NCBI RefSeq assembly: GCF_021531695.1
Contig: NZ_JADYUI010000003.1
Coordinates: forward strand, 1-64,000
Direction: 5' to 3'
From: Roseburia hominis
GTDB lineage: Bacteria > Bacillota > Clostridia > Lachnospirales > Lachnospiraceae
DNA length: 64,000 nucleotides
Position numbers and translations under genes: made by a program. Positions 6,737-15,418 of this stretch are shown here, in pieces. A model generated the notes under the pieces. It was given only the letters and a program-made list of their open reading frames with translations, ran no database searches and was not told the DNA's origin. Every line of letters starts with the position of its first letter. Positions within the stretch are counted from its first letter, which is position 1.

Positions 6737-9049
6737 ATGTGGTTAAAGAACTTTAGAAACAAAAAGCTACAAACACTTTTAATCGGGCTTATGATATCGC
6801 TCTGTTCCCTGTTACTTGGGACTTCATTTAATATTTTAGTATCATTGAATGAACCATTAGAGCAGTTGGTAGAGGAATGTCATTCCGCATTTGCCGTGGT
6901 TTATCCCTATGCAAAGGAGAATGAGCAGGCGGTGACAACGTTTGCAGAGCGTTTAGAAGCATTAGAGGAAGTAAAAAGCGCTGTGTGTGTACGATTACAT
7001 TATGTTTCGGAGAAATTGACAAGCGGTAATAAAGAGATAGAGACGTTTACTTATCTGACAGAATATGATCCGGAAATATTTGAAGATATTCGTTGCGTGG
7101 AGGGAAACAAACAGGATTTTAAAAATCTAAAAGAAGGAGAATGTGTGGTACCTGCATGTATCAGCGTGGAACATAATTTAAAAATAGGAGATGACTTTAC
7201 GGTACATATGCCGGATGGAAATATCACTTATACCATAAAAGGAATTTATGCAGATATTTATTCTACTTCAAATGCGTTTTCGAATTATGTTCTGGTAAAC
7301 CAAATTCCAAAACAGATGTCAACGGAAATGGAAATATGTTTGTATACGAAAGAAGAAGTTACGGAAGAACAGATACTTGATTCTTATGAGACAGCGTATG
7401 GAAATGATTTAGAGGGGCAGATGAATACGAAAAGTAATGCGATAGAAAGATCGCTCTTAGCAGTTCGAATTCTTGGAGGAGTTCTTCTGGCAATCGGAGT
7501 AATCATGTTGTTTACCTGCTGCTTAATTATTAACTTTGTACTTCGCAGTATTATGACTTCAGATGCAAAGACAATCGCAGTTTATAAAACGATTGGTTAT
7601 GATAATCATACCATCCGAAGTTTTTATATAAAGTTTTATTTTCTTATTACAACTGTAGGCGTCTTTGCCGGAGTTTTTACTTCTTCTATTGTATCGAATC
7701 AGCTTTTAGATGATATGTTTGCAAACATCGGATTAAAGGCGAATGTCCATGTCTGGAAAATAGGGATTATAATTTATGGAATCATTCTGTTTCTGGTGCT
7801 TGTTACGATATATCTTGTAACTTCACGCATGCGAAAAATGAAGCCGGTTTATGCATTGGGTGGCATGAGTCCGACAGATACTGCAAAAAAGAAGAACTAT
7901 AAGGGGGATTATAAAGGAGCATTTTCTCCGTTTGGAATCGCATTAAGGATGATGATGCGTGATAAAAAAGGAGCATTGGGAATATTTATTATTGCGATTA
8001 TTTCCGTCATTGGGATTAACTTCGGTCTTGTTTCTTTGGATGTTGCACTTAATATGAAAGAAAACAATGATTACTGGCTTGGCATTGATAAAAGCGACAT
8101 TGTGATTACTGTATCGGATGGAGCAACAGCAGAAGAGATTGAAGAAAAACTGGAAAATGATGCAAACATTCTAAAGACAGTTAGCTGCTGTATGAGTGGA
8201 GTTTTAATCGTGGAAAGAGAAAAGAACGGGAAAAATGCCGTTGTATATCCGTTTGTTTATGAAGATTATAACGACGTAGATATGCCGATCGTAAAAGGAC
8301 GTAATCCTGAAAACGGGGAAGAGATTGCACTGGCAGGGAAAATGGCAGAAACCTTACACAAAGAAGTAGGAGATTATATCCGTCTGAAATTTGGAGATAG
8401 TAGTAAAAGCTTTTTAATTACCGGATTATACCAGACCTATTACAATATGGGAGAATCCTGTCGATTAACCAAAGATGCATATGGAAATCTGCCGTTTGCC
8501 TATGACACGGTGTCAGTATATCTAAAGGACAACGGAGACATTCCGGGTGAAGTAGCGCGAATTGAAAAAATTGTCGGAGGAAGTGGGAAAGTCCTTCCAA
8601 GGACAGAACAATTTGCATCCATTATGGAAATGATTTCAAAGCCACAGGAAAGTGCCATACCGGCGGTTGTCGTAATGGTGCTGATTATCGGAAGTATCAA
8701 TATTTTTTGTATCATTATGTTAAAGAATCAAAAAGAGAAGAAGATAAACAGTATCTATAAATGCTTAGGATATACGTCAGCTCATTTAATGGCTGCAAAT
8801 GTCTGCTTTGTGAGCTTACTGGCATTTTTCAGTATTATCGTAGCAGTTCCGCTTTTGCTGTATTTCTATCCGGGCATTATGAAACTCACACTCGGAGCCA
8901 TGTTTGGACTTCTGGAATACAGGGTTGAGTATCATCTGATGCATATCTTTATCGAAAATGTAATCATATTTGGCATATTTCTTATCAGTACATTCCTTTC
9001 CTGCGGAGGAATACGTAAAATAAATGTAAGAGATCTGGTCATTGAGTAG
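6737..9049 (+). CDS. ABC transporter permease, FtsX/MacB type
   Basis: This 770-residue membrane protein has the plan of peptide-handling FtsX-type permeases. A first membrane helix (residues ~13-33) is followed by a large extracytoplasmic domain and a block of three helices (~238-370). A second short helix (~415-440), another extracellular domain and three final helices (~635-760) complete it, giving two FtsX domains. The ATP-binding subunit lies 19 bp downstream, followed by a response regulator, sensor kinase and CPBP protease. Such exporters commonly handle antimicrobial peptides, lipoproteins or signals, and the paired two-component system suggests envelope-stress control. The substrate cannot be read from sequence. 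GGAG lies upstream of the chosen ATG. Confidence 0.85.
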   Translation: MWLKNFRNKKLQTLLIGLMISLCSLLLGTSFNILVSLNEPLEQLVEECHSAFAVVYPYAKENEQAVTTFAERLEALEEVKSAVCVRLHYVSEKLTSGNKEIETFTYLTEYDPEIFEDIRCVEGNKQDFKNLKEGECVVPACISVEHNLKIGDDFTVHMPDGNITYTIKGIYADIYSTSNAFSNYVLVNQIPKQMSTEMEICLYTKEEVTEEQILDSYETAYGNDLEGQMNTKSNAIERSLLAVRILGGVLLAIGVIMLFTCCLIINFVLRSIMTSDAKTIAVYKTIGYDNHTIRSFYIKFYFLITTVGVFAGVFTSSIVSNQLLDDMFANIGLKANVHVWKIGIIIYGIILFLVLVTIYLVTSRMRKMKPVYALGGMSPTDTAKKKNYKGDYKGAFSPFGIALRMMMRDKKGALGIFIIAIISVIGINFGLVSLDVALNMKENNDYWLGIDKSDIVITVSDGATAEEIEEKLENDANILKTVSCCMSGVLIVEREKNGKNAVVYPFVYEDYNDVDMPIVKGRNPENGEEIALAGKMAETLHKEVGDYIRLKFGDSSKSFLITGLYQTYYNMGESCRLTKDAYGNLPFAYDTVSVYLKDNGDIPGEVARIEKIVGGSGKVLPRTEQFASIMEMISKPQESAIPAVVVMVLIIGSINIFCIIMLKNQKEKKINSIYKCLGYTSAHLMAANVCFVSLLAFFSIIVAVPLLLYFYPGIMKLTLGAMFGLLEYRVEYHLMHIFIENVIIFGIFLISTFLSCGGIRKINVRDLVIE

Positions 9050-9068
9050 AAAAATAAAGGAGAATACC

Positions 9069-9839
9069 ATGAAAAATAGAGAAAAAAACAGTATCATTCG
9101 TACCGAAGTTCTGTGCAAAAGCTTTTTAGGTGACGGAGAAGTAAATAACATTATTAAAAATCTTGATTTAGAAATTTATGAAGGTGATTTTACGGTTATT
9201 ATGGGAAGCTCCGGTTCCGGAAAATCTACGCTTTTGTATTCTTTAAGCGGAATGGATCAGGTTACAACCGGAAAAGTCATATTAGATGGCGAGGATATTA
9301 CAAAAATGAGCGAACGGAAAATGGCAGGTTTCCGAAAAGAAAAGATCGGGTTTGTTTTTCAGGGAATTAACCTGATTCCAAACCTGAATGTGTACGAAAA
9401 CATTTTAAGTCCGACCTATAAAACCGGAAGAAATAAAAAAGAGATTGAACAAGAGATAGAAAGCATGTTGGAGAGATTTGATATGTCAAATCAGAAAAAG
9501 AAATTTCCGACACAGCTTTCGGGCGGACAGCGTCAGAGAATTGCAATCTGTAGAGCATTAATTAATCATCCGAAGATTTTGTTCGCAGATGAACCGACCG
9601 GTGCATTAAATTCTTCCCAGGGACAACATGTACTGGATGTTTTTTCTGAAATTCATAAGGATGGCCAGTCTGTGGTTATGGTAACACATGACTTAAAGGC
9701 AGCCTGCAGAGGCACCCGTATTTTATTTTTGCAGGATGGAAGAATTGACGGAGAGTTACAACTTGGGGAATATCATAAGGAAGAAGAAAAAGAAAGAGAA
9801 GAACAGTTATATCATTTTTTACAGGAACGAGGCTGGTAG
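9069..9839 (+). CDS. ABC transporter ATP-binding protein (MacB/LolD type)
   Basis: This 256-residue ATPase powers the preceding permease. Walker A is MGSSGSGKST, the Q-loop is FVFQGINL, the signature is LSGGQRQR, Walker B is ILFADEPTGAL and the switch His is in VVMVTHDLKA. The DEPTGAL ending is typical of the LolD/MacB/FtsE group. ATG at 9069 is preferred because AAAGGAG sits 6 nt upstream; an earlier TTG overlaps the permease stop. A glutamate- and lysine-rich tail (HKEEEKEREEQ) extends beyond the usual core. Confidence 0.93.
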   Translation: MKNREKNSIIRTEVLCKSFLGDGEVNNIIKNLDLEIYEGDFTVIMGSSGSGKSTLLYSLSGMDQVTTGKVILDGEDITKMSERKMAGFRKEKIGFVFQGINLIPNLNVYENILSPTYKTGRNKKEIEQEIESMLERFDMSNQKKKFPTQLSGGQRQRIAICRALINHPKILFADEPTGALNSSQGQHVLDVFSEIHKDGQSVVMVTHDLKAACRGTRILFLQDGRIDGELQLGEYHKEEEKEREEQLYHFLQERGW

Positions 9840-9898
9840 AGAATTGAAAAAAAGCAGAAAATAATTTATACTAAGAAAAAACCAATGGAGTGATGGAA

Positions 9899-10594
9899 AT
9901 GTCACAAAAGATACTGATTATTGAAGATGAAAAGGAACTGGCAGATATTTTGGGAGAATATCTTAAGGTAGAGGGATTTGAAGTAAAAATCTGCAATGAC
10001 GGTAAGACCGGATTAGAGTATTTTAAAAAAGAGCAGACGAGTCTGGTATTGCTTGATATTATGCTTCCACTCATGGATGGAATTACAGTTTGCCGTGAAA
10101 TTCGCAGTGTTTCCGATGTGCCGGTTATTATGGTTTCTGCAAAAAGCGGTGAGATGGATAAAGTAGTGTCACTTGGCATTGGTGCAGATGACTATGTAAC
10201 AAAGCCCTTCAGTCCGTTGGAACTGGTTGCCAGAGTAAAAGCCCAGCTTCGAAGATATCAGGGAACAGCGAAAAAGGAGAAAGATACTTCAATGGATCGC
10301 ATCTGTGTCGGCGTATTATCTCTGGTTCCGGACAGCTACGAAGCATATATCGAGGAGAACAGTCTTAATTTGACAACCAAAGAATTCGAAATTCTCCTTT
10401 TGTTTGCAAAAAATCCGGGGCAGGTGTTCTCAAAGAGTCAGATTTACGAACAGGTCTGGGGATATCAGGGAGTCTGCGATGATAATAGCGTCACGGTTTA
10501 TATTAACCGTATCCGTGAAAAGTTAAAGAACAGAGGCTGCAATTACATAAAAACCATATGGGGAGCCGGATATAAACTGGCAGTTGAGGCGTAA
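9899..10594 (+). CDS. OmpR/PhoB-family response regulator
   Basis: This 231-residue regulator has an N-terminal receiver with acidic residues IIEDE, phospho-acceptor Asp53 in LLDIMLP and the conserved Lys in VTKPFSP. The C-terminal winged-helix DNA-binding domain ends with VYINRIREKLK and a GAGYKL wing. ATG at 9899 is chosen because GGAG is 8 nt upstream; GTG at 9890 and ATG at 9893 are too close. The sensor kinase follows after 23 bp. It probably controls the ABC operon it sits in. Confidence 0.93.
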   Translation: MSQKILIIEDEKELADILGEYLKVEGFEVKICNDGKTGLEYFKKEQTSLVLLDIMLPLMDGITVCREIRSVSDVPVIMVSAKSGEMDKVVSLGIGADDYVTKPFSPLELVARVKAQLRRYQGTAKKEKDTSMDRICVGVLSLVPDSYEAYIEENSLNLTTKEFEILLLFAKNPGQVFSKSQIYEQVWGYQGVCDDNSVTVYINRIREKLKNRGCNYIKTIWGAGYKLAVEA

Positions 10595-10617
10595 GCAGGG
10601 GGCAAAAAGAAAGAGGC

Positions 10618-12009
10618 ATGAGTATAGAAAAAAGAAAGAAAAAAATCAGACAATGGAATCAGATAACGGCTGTTTTTGCGACAGTCGTTATTTTGCTGTC
10701 GGCTTGCATTAGTGTGACCCGTTTTCAAAAGATAGACATAAGGACCTATGAGAATGAGGTACGAGTGCTTGTGGCAGAGCATAATGCCGAAGTGGAGAAA
10801 GGAAACTATGAAGCGTGGAAGTATCCCTATCTGGTATGTGATTTAACGGGGCGCGTTCTTTATGCAGATACAGCATTTGCTGTAAAATGCGGTGACATAG
10901 TGAATGTACAAGAAGAACTTGGTATGGATAAAAGCTTTGCGATAAGTAATGACGGTATGGTAAAAAAAAGTTTTGTACTAAAAAGTAATGGAAGTGTAAA
11001 TGGCTTTGCAATCTATCTTATTCCTAAAGAGGCAATTACGGGAGCAGACTATAATCAAAAATTAATCTGGTGTGCGATTCCTGCCTGTGCAGGTGTAATC
11101 GCAGGTGTTTTGTTGCTTTGTGGAAGACTGCTTTACTGCAATAAGCGTGTACTTGCACCGATTGGAGAAATTGCGACTTCGGCGCAGCAGATACTACGAG
11201 GAAATTATGAATATGAATTCCGGAGAATCTTTAATCGTAGCGTGAATGCCGATGAAGTTGGAGAACTGACTTATTCCTTTGAATTGATGCGGGATGAACT
11301 AAAAGCAAAGCAAATGAAAGAAGAAGAACTAAAAAAGGCACAGCAGGAATTGATCTCCTGTATTTCACATGATTTGAAAACACCGATATCCACGATCAAA
11401 GCCTATGCGGAAGGCATGCGGGATGGAATTGCAAAGGATGAAGCCGCAAGAGTGGCTTATACCCGGATTATCATAGAAAAAACGGATTTATTGATTGACA
11501 TGATTGAAGAACTGCTTCAGTTTTCCAATGCCCAGTTAAACCAGTTAGAAATTTGCCGGAAGGAAATTTACTTTACCGGTTTTTTTAAGAGGGCAATGAA
11601 AGAAATTGAAGGCTATGTAAGGCAGCAAAAGATGGATTTTTCCTTTTCTTTGGATATGGAAGAGCGGATTGTTTCTATCGATGAGAAAAGAATACTTGAA
11701 GTGTTATATAATCTGGTTGAAAACAGCTTGAAATACCGGAAAGAGAATGGGATAATTAAGATTATTGCAAGTCGCGAAGGGGATGAAGTGTTGATTCGCG
11801 TGCTGGATAACGGAATCGGAATAAACAGTGATGATATCCCATATGTGTTTGATAAGTTTTACCGGGCAGAGAAATCCCGCAGCTCCAGTATACCTGGAAG
11901 CGGTCTTGGATTGTCTATTTGTAAGTATATTGTGGAAAATCACGGAGGGACGATTTACTGCAAAAGCCAGAAGGAGAAGGGGTGTGAAATAGGTTTTACG
12001 ATTTGCTGA
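10618..12009 (+). CDS. Sensor histidine kinase
   Basis: This 463-residue kinase has two membrane helices (about residues 17-36 and 150-172) flanking an extracytoplasmic sensor domain of roughly 110 residues, then a HAMP-like linker. The phospho-acceptor His251 lies in ISHDLKTP, and the ATPase domain has N box NLVENSLKY, G1 DNGIGI, F box FDKFYRA and G2 GSGLGLSI. It is the partner of the response regulator just upstream. The large extracellular domain contrasts with BceS-type kinases that have almost none, so it may bind its signal directly. Confidence 0.92.
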   Translation: MSIEKRKKKIRQWNQITAVFATVVILLSACISVTRFQKIDIRTYENEVRVLVAEHNAEVEKGNYEAWKYPYLVCDLTGRVLYADTAFAVKCGDIVNVQEELGMDKSFAISNDGMVKKSFVLKSNGSVNGFAIYLIPKEAITGADYNQKLIWCAIPACAGVIAGVLLLCGRLLYCNKRVLAPIGEIATSAQQILRGNYEYEFRRIFNRSVNADEVGELTYSFELMRDELKAKQMKEEELKKAQQELISCISHDLKTPISTIKAYAEGMRDGIAKDEAARVAYTRIIIEKTDLLIDMIEELLQFSNAQLNQLEICRKEIYFTGFFKRAMKEIEGYVRQQKMDFSFSLDMEERIVSIDEKRILEVLYNLVENSLKYRKENGIIKIIASREGDEVLIRVLDNGIGINSDDIPYVFDKFYRAEKSRSSSIPGSGLGLSICKYIVENHGGTIYCKSQKEKGCEIGFTIC

Positions 12010-12047
12010 TAAACAAAGAATGGAAAAGTACAAGGAGAGTTTATGCT

Positions 12048-12800
12048 ATGAAAATGAAGAAAAACATAAAATTGAGTATGATTTATCTGACCGGGACGAT
12101 ATTGCAAATGGGTTTGGTATGCGGCATAAAAATTCTTTTGGAGAAAAGAAATATTTCATATCCGGAAATGTGCAGCCTTCTGTTTTTGGCTTTTGGCGGT
12201 ACGTCTTCTGCAATATGGGGAATAATAATAGCAAAAAAATCAGGAAAAGTAGAGAGATATTCTGACATTTTAAAGGATTATTTCAGTGTAAAACAGCCAT
12301 TAAAGTTATATGGGCTTGTAGTGATGTTTTTACTGATTGTATTTGGAATACAAATATTCACCGGGAAAACTGTAGATGGAGTCATGTGGTACACATTTCC
12401 CATTCTTTTTGTGCAGGCAATCGTATTTGGCGGAATTGAAGAAATCGGGTGGCGATACACCTTTCAGCCATTATTAGAAGAAAGTATTCCGTATGAAGTT
12501 GCATCTCTTGTCACCTTTTTGTGCTGGGGAACATGGCACTATATGTATTTCTACATAACAGATACGATTTCCTTAATCAGTCATGATACGTTTCTCATCG
12601 GATTGTTAGGGAGCTGCTTTATTTTGGGTGCGATTTACAAAAAAAGCCAAAGTCTGTGGCTGTGTGTATGTTATCACTGCCTCTTAAATGTGCTTTCACA
12701 GACGTTTACAGGAAATGATCTTTTAATGACACTTCTGTGTAATGGAATAGATATTTTTCTTGCGATTGCGTTGGTAAAAAGAGAGCCGGAAACAGCATAG
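12048..12800 (+). CDS. CPBP-family intramembrane metalloprotease
   Basis: This 250-residue, multi-helix membrane protein belongs to the CAAX/CPBP (Abi) family. The motifs are EEIGWR (residues 131-136), TWHYMYF (162-168) and a third conserved His in CYHCLLN. ATG at 12048 has AAGGAG 10 nt upstream; a TTG at 12003 overlaps the kinase stop and lacks a site. It closes the ABC/two-component operon. CPBP proteins near peptide exporters often give self-protection against bacteriocins or process peptides; no precursor-peptide gene was found nearby, so the role is inference. Confidence 0.85.
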   Translation: MKMKKNIKLSMIYLTGTILQMGLVCGIKILLEKRNISYPEMCSLLFLAFGGTSSAIWGIIIAKKSGKVERYSDILKDYFSVKQPLKLYGLVVMFLLIVFGIQIFTGKTVDGVMWYTFPILFVQAIVFGGIEEIGWRYTFQPLLEESIPYEVASLVTFLCWGTWHYMYFYITDTISLISHDTFLIGLLGSCFILGAIYKKSQSLWLCVCYHCLLNVLSQTFTGNDLLMTLLCNGIDIFLAIALVKREPETA

Positions 12801-12832
12801 AGAGAAATTCCTCGAAATTTCCTATACAACAA

Positions 12833-12860
12833 AAAAGAACTGTCAAATGACAGTTCTTTT
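12833..12860. terminator. Bidirectional terminator
   Basis: AAAAGAACTGTCA and TGACAGTTCTTTT form a perfect 13-bp stem with a 2-base loop. The A- and T-rich outer stem gives U-runs in both directions, so it can end both the CPBP operon and the converging rpmB gene. Confidence 0.85.
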
Positions 12861-12867
12861 AAAATTA

Positions 12868-13053
12868 CTAAGCTCTTTCTACTTTTCCGGATCTCAAACA
12901 GGAAGTACATACATAAAGTGTTTTTGGAGTTCCGTTTACTTTACATTTTACAGATTTGATGTTTGATTTCCACATTCTATTAGATCTTCTATGAGAATGG
13001 CTCACATTGTTACCAAAATGAGCGCCTTTTCCGCAAATTGCACATTTTGCCAT
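12868..13053 (-). CDS. rpmB: Ribosomal protein bL28
   Basis: This 61-residue basic protein is 50S subunit protein bL28: MAKCAICGK, then SHSHRRSNRMWK and TLYVCTSCLRSGK. It has two CxxC pairs (CAIC, CTSC), so it is the zinc-binding form. ATG at 13051-13053 is used because AAGGAGG lies 8 nt upstream; a GTG three codons upstream overlaps that site. It is monocistronic and divergent from the Asp23 gene, common for this pair in Clostridia. Confidence 0.96.
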   Translation of the reverse strand: MAKCAICGKGAHFGNNVSHSHRRSNRMWKSNIKSVKCKVNGTPKTLYVCTSCLRSGKVERA

Positions 13054-13271
13054 CGATAGCACCTCCTTGGAATTTACTTAGCCTATATCACTTAGGCTCA
13101 CAACGTATTTATAATAACAGAAACCAATTTGGATTGCAAGGAAAAATTTGAAATTTTTATAAATAATCAAATTATAGTTTCATTTTTGGCAGAAACGGGG
13201 TATAATATATTTTATGCTAGATTTCGTGTGCATAGAGATCGAAATCAGTAAAGAGATATGGAGGGCAAGAT

Positions 13272-13631
13272 ATGAGAGGACAAATGGAAACTCAATATGG
13301 AAAAATTATAATAGATCCTGAAGTAATCGCTACCTATGCAGGCTCCGTTGCAGTAGAGTGCTTTGGAATTGTCGGCATGGCTGCTGTAAATATGAAAGAC
13401 GGTCTTGTAAAGTTATTAAAGAAAGATTATCTTACACATGGTATCAATGTCACTGTAAATGCAGATAATAAAATTACAATTGATTTTCATGTAATCATTT
13501 CTTATGGTGTAAGTATCAGTACAGTATCTGACAACTTAATTGAGACAGTAAAATATAAAGTAGAAGAATTTACGGGAATGGAGATTGAGAAGATCAATAT
13601 TTTCGTGGAAGGCGTCAGAGTAATTGATTAA
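13272..13631 (+). CDS. Asp23/Gls24 family protein
   Basis: This 119-residue protein matches the Asp23 (alkaline shock) family: IDPEVIATYAGSVAVECFGIVGM at the start, then the repeated beta-alpha pattern ending EKINIFVEGVRV. Members are cytosolic or membrane-tethered and affect envelope homeostasis. It lies 13 bp before the FakA-like gene, the same order as B. subtilis yloU-yloV. A TATAAT at 13201-13206 could be its -10, but no clear -35 is present. Confidence 0.9.
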   Translation: MRGQMETQYGKIIIDPEVIATYAGSVAVECFGIVGMAAVNMKDGLVKLLKKDYLTHGINVTVNADNKITIDFHVIISYGVSISTVSDNLIETVKYKVEEFTGMEIEKINIFVEGVRVID

Positions 13632-13644
13632 GGAGGATTAGAAA

Positions 13645-15342
13645 TTGGAAATCAATACGATAGATGCTTCGGTTTTTGCTAAAATGTTTTTGGCCGGAGC
13701 AAAGAATCTGGATGCAAAAAAAGAATGGATTAATGAATTAAATGTATTCCCGGTACCGGATGGTGATACCGGAACGAATATGTCCATGACGATCATGTCT
13801 GCAGCAAAAGAGGTAAGTGCGTTGGAAAATCCGGACATGAAATCTCTTGCAAAGGCAATCTCTTCCGGTTCTCTTCGCGGAGCCAGAGGAAATTCCGGTG
13901 TTATTTTATCCCAGTTGTTCCGAGGATTTACGAAGGTAATTGTAGAATATGATACAATTGATGTCGTTGTTTTATGTGATGCCATCCAAAAGGCTGTAGA
14001 GACAGCATATAAGGCAGTTATGAAGCCGAAAGAAGGAACGATACTTACCGTTGCCAAAGGTGCTTCGGATAAAGCATTGGAACTGGTAGATACGACGGAT
14101 GATTTAGTATATTTTATGGATGAAGTGATTAAAGAGGCAGAGCGTGTCTTGGAAAAAACACCGGATATGCTTCCTGTATTAAAGCAGGCAGGTGTTGTCG
14201 ATTCCGGCGGACAGGGACTGGTTCAGGTATTAAAGGGTGCTTTTGACTCTCTACTTGGAAAAGAGATTGATTATACCATCGAAGGTGTTACGGATTCCGG
14301 GAAAACTTCGGCTGCATCTACATCGAATTCTTATATTGATGCGCAGGCAAATCAGGAGATCAAGTTTGCTTACTGTACACAGTTTTTAATCATGTTAGAT
14401 AAACCGTTTAACAGCAAGAAAGAGAATGAGTTCAAGTCTTATCTTGAGACAATCGGAGATTCTATCGTAGTCGTTGCCGATGATGAAATCGTAAAGGTGC
14501 ATGTACATACGAATGATCCAGGTATGGCAATGCAAAAGGGACTTACTTACGGAAGTCTGACGACGATTATCATTGAAAATATGAAGTTAGAACGCGACGA
14601 AAAGGTCTCTGCAATGAAGGAAAAAGAGATGCAGTCTGTTTCTGCTACGGAAGAAAAGCAGGAAGAGATGAAAGAAGAACCAAAGGAAACCGGTTTTATT
14701 TCTGTATCCATTGGAGAGGGAATCGGAGAAATTTTTAAGGGACTTGGCGTGGATTATATTATCGAAGGCGGTCAGACAATGAATCCGAGTACAGAGGATA
14801 TGTTAAATGCCATTGATAAGGTGAATGCGAAAAATATCTTTATTTTACCAAATAATAAGAATATTATTCTTGCTGCAAATCAGGCAGTTTCTCTGGTAGA
14901 GGATAAAAATATTTTTGTCATACCGACAAAGACCGTTCCGCAGGGAATTACGGCACTTATTAATTATATTCCGGAATCTTCTGCCGAAGAAAATGCAGAG
15001 CGAATGACAGAAGAACTTGATACGGTAAAAACCGGTCAGGTCACTTATGCGGTAAGAGATACCATGATTGATGATAAGGAGATTCATCAGGGCGACTACA
15101 TGGGAATCGGTGACAAAACAATTCTTTCTGTCGGAAAAGACATGGAAACGGTTACCAGAGAAATGGTTTCAGAGATGATTGATGAAGAATCTGCTATCGT
15201 CTGCATTTATTATGGAGAAGAAGCCTCCGAAGAAGATGCAAATAAACTGGCAGAAGATATTGAAGAAGATTATCCTGATGTTGAGGTGGAAGTTCACTTT
15301 GGTGGACAGCCGATTTATTACTATGTCATTTCCGTAGAATAA
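13645..15342 (+). CDS. DAK2-domain protein, FakA/YloV type
   Basis: This 565-residue protein has an N-terminal DAK2 nucleotide-binding domain with the magnesium-binding stretch NVFPVPDGDTGTNM (residues ~33-46), SGSLRGARGNSGVILSQ, a middle domain, and a C-terminal phosphatase-like/EDD domain. This is the architecture of FakA, the ATP-binding half of fatty-acid kinase, which phosphorylates acyl chains held by FakB proteins. The start is TTG at 13645, with AGGAGG 8 nt upstream. It is probably co-transcribed with the Asp23 gene. No FakB (DegV) gene lies in the window. A Glu/Lys-rich linker is visible near residues 325-350. Confidence 0.88.
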   Translation: MEINTIDASVFAKMFLAGAKNLDAKKEWINELNVFPVPDGDTGTNMSMTIMSAAKEVSALENPDMKSLAKAISSGSLRGARGNSGVILSQLFRGFTKVIVEYDTIDVVVLCDAIQKAVETAYKAVMKPKEGTILTVAKGASDKALELVDTTDDLVYFMDEVIKEAERVLEKTPDMLPVLKQAGVVDSGGQGLVQVLKGAFDSLLGKEIDYTIEGVTDSGKTSAASTSNSYIDAQANQEIKFAYCTQFLIMLDKPFNSKKENEFKSYLETIGDSIVVVADDEIVKVHVHTNDPGMAMQKGLTYGSLTTIIIENMKLERDEKVSAMKEKEMQSVSATEEKQEEMKEEPKETGFISVSIGEGIGEIFKGLGVDYIIEGGQTMNPSTEDMLNAIDKVNAKNIFILPNNKNIILAANQAVSLVEDKNIFVIPTKTVPQGITALINYIPESSAEENAERMTEELDTVKTGQVTYAVRDTMIDDKEIHQGDYMGIGDKTILSVGKDMETVTREMVSEMIDEESAIVCIYYGEEASEEDANKLAEDIEEDYPDVEVEVHFGGQPIYYYVISVE

Positions 15343-15418
15343 GAATGAACCAAAAGCTCGAAATAGATAAACAGAACGGGACTATGCATCCGGATAAGAT
15401 TTGTGATAGGAGCAATTT

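Noticed and set aside
6737-9839. BceAB-type bacitracin exporter
   Set aside because: The permease has two FtsX domains with two sizeable extracellular parts, and the kinase has a big sensor domain; this does not match the BceS/BceB pattern closely enough.
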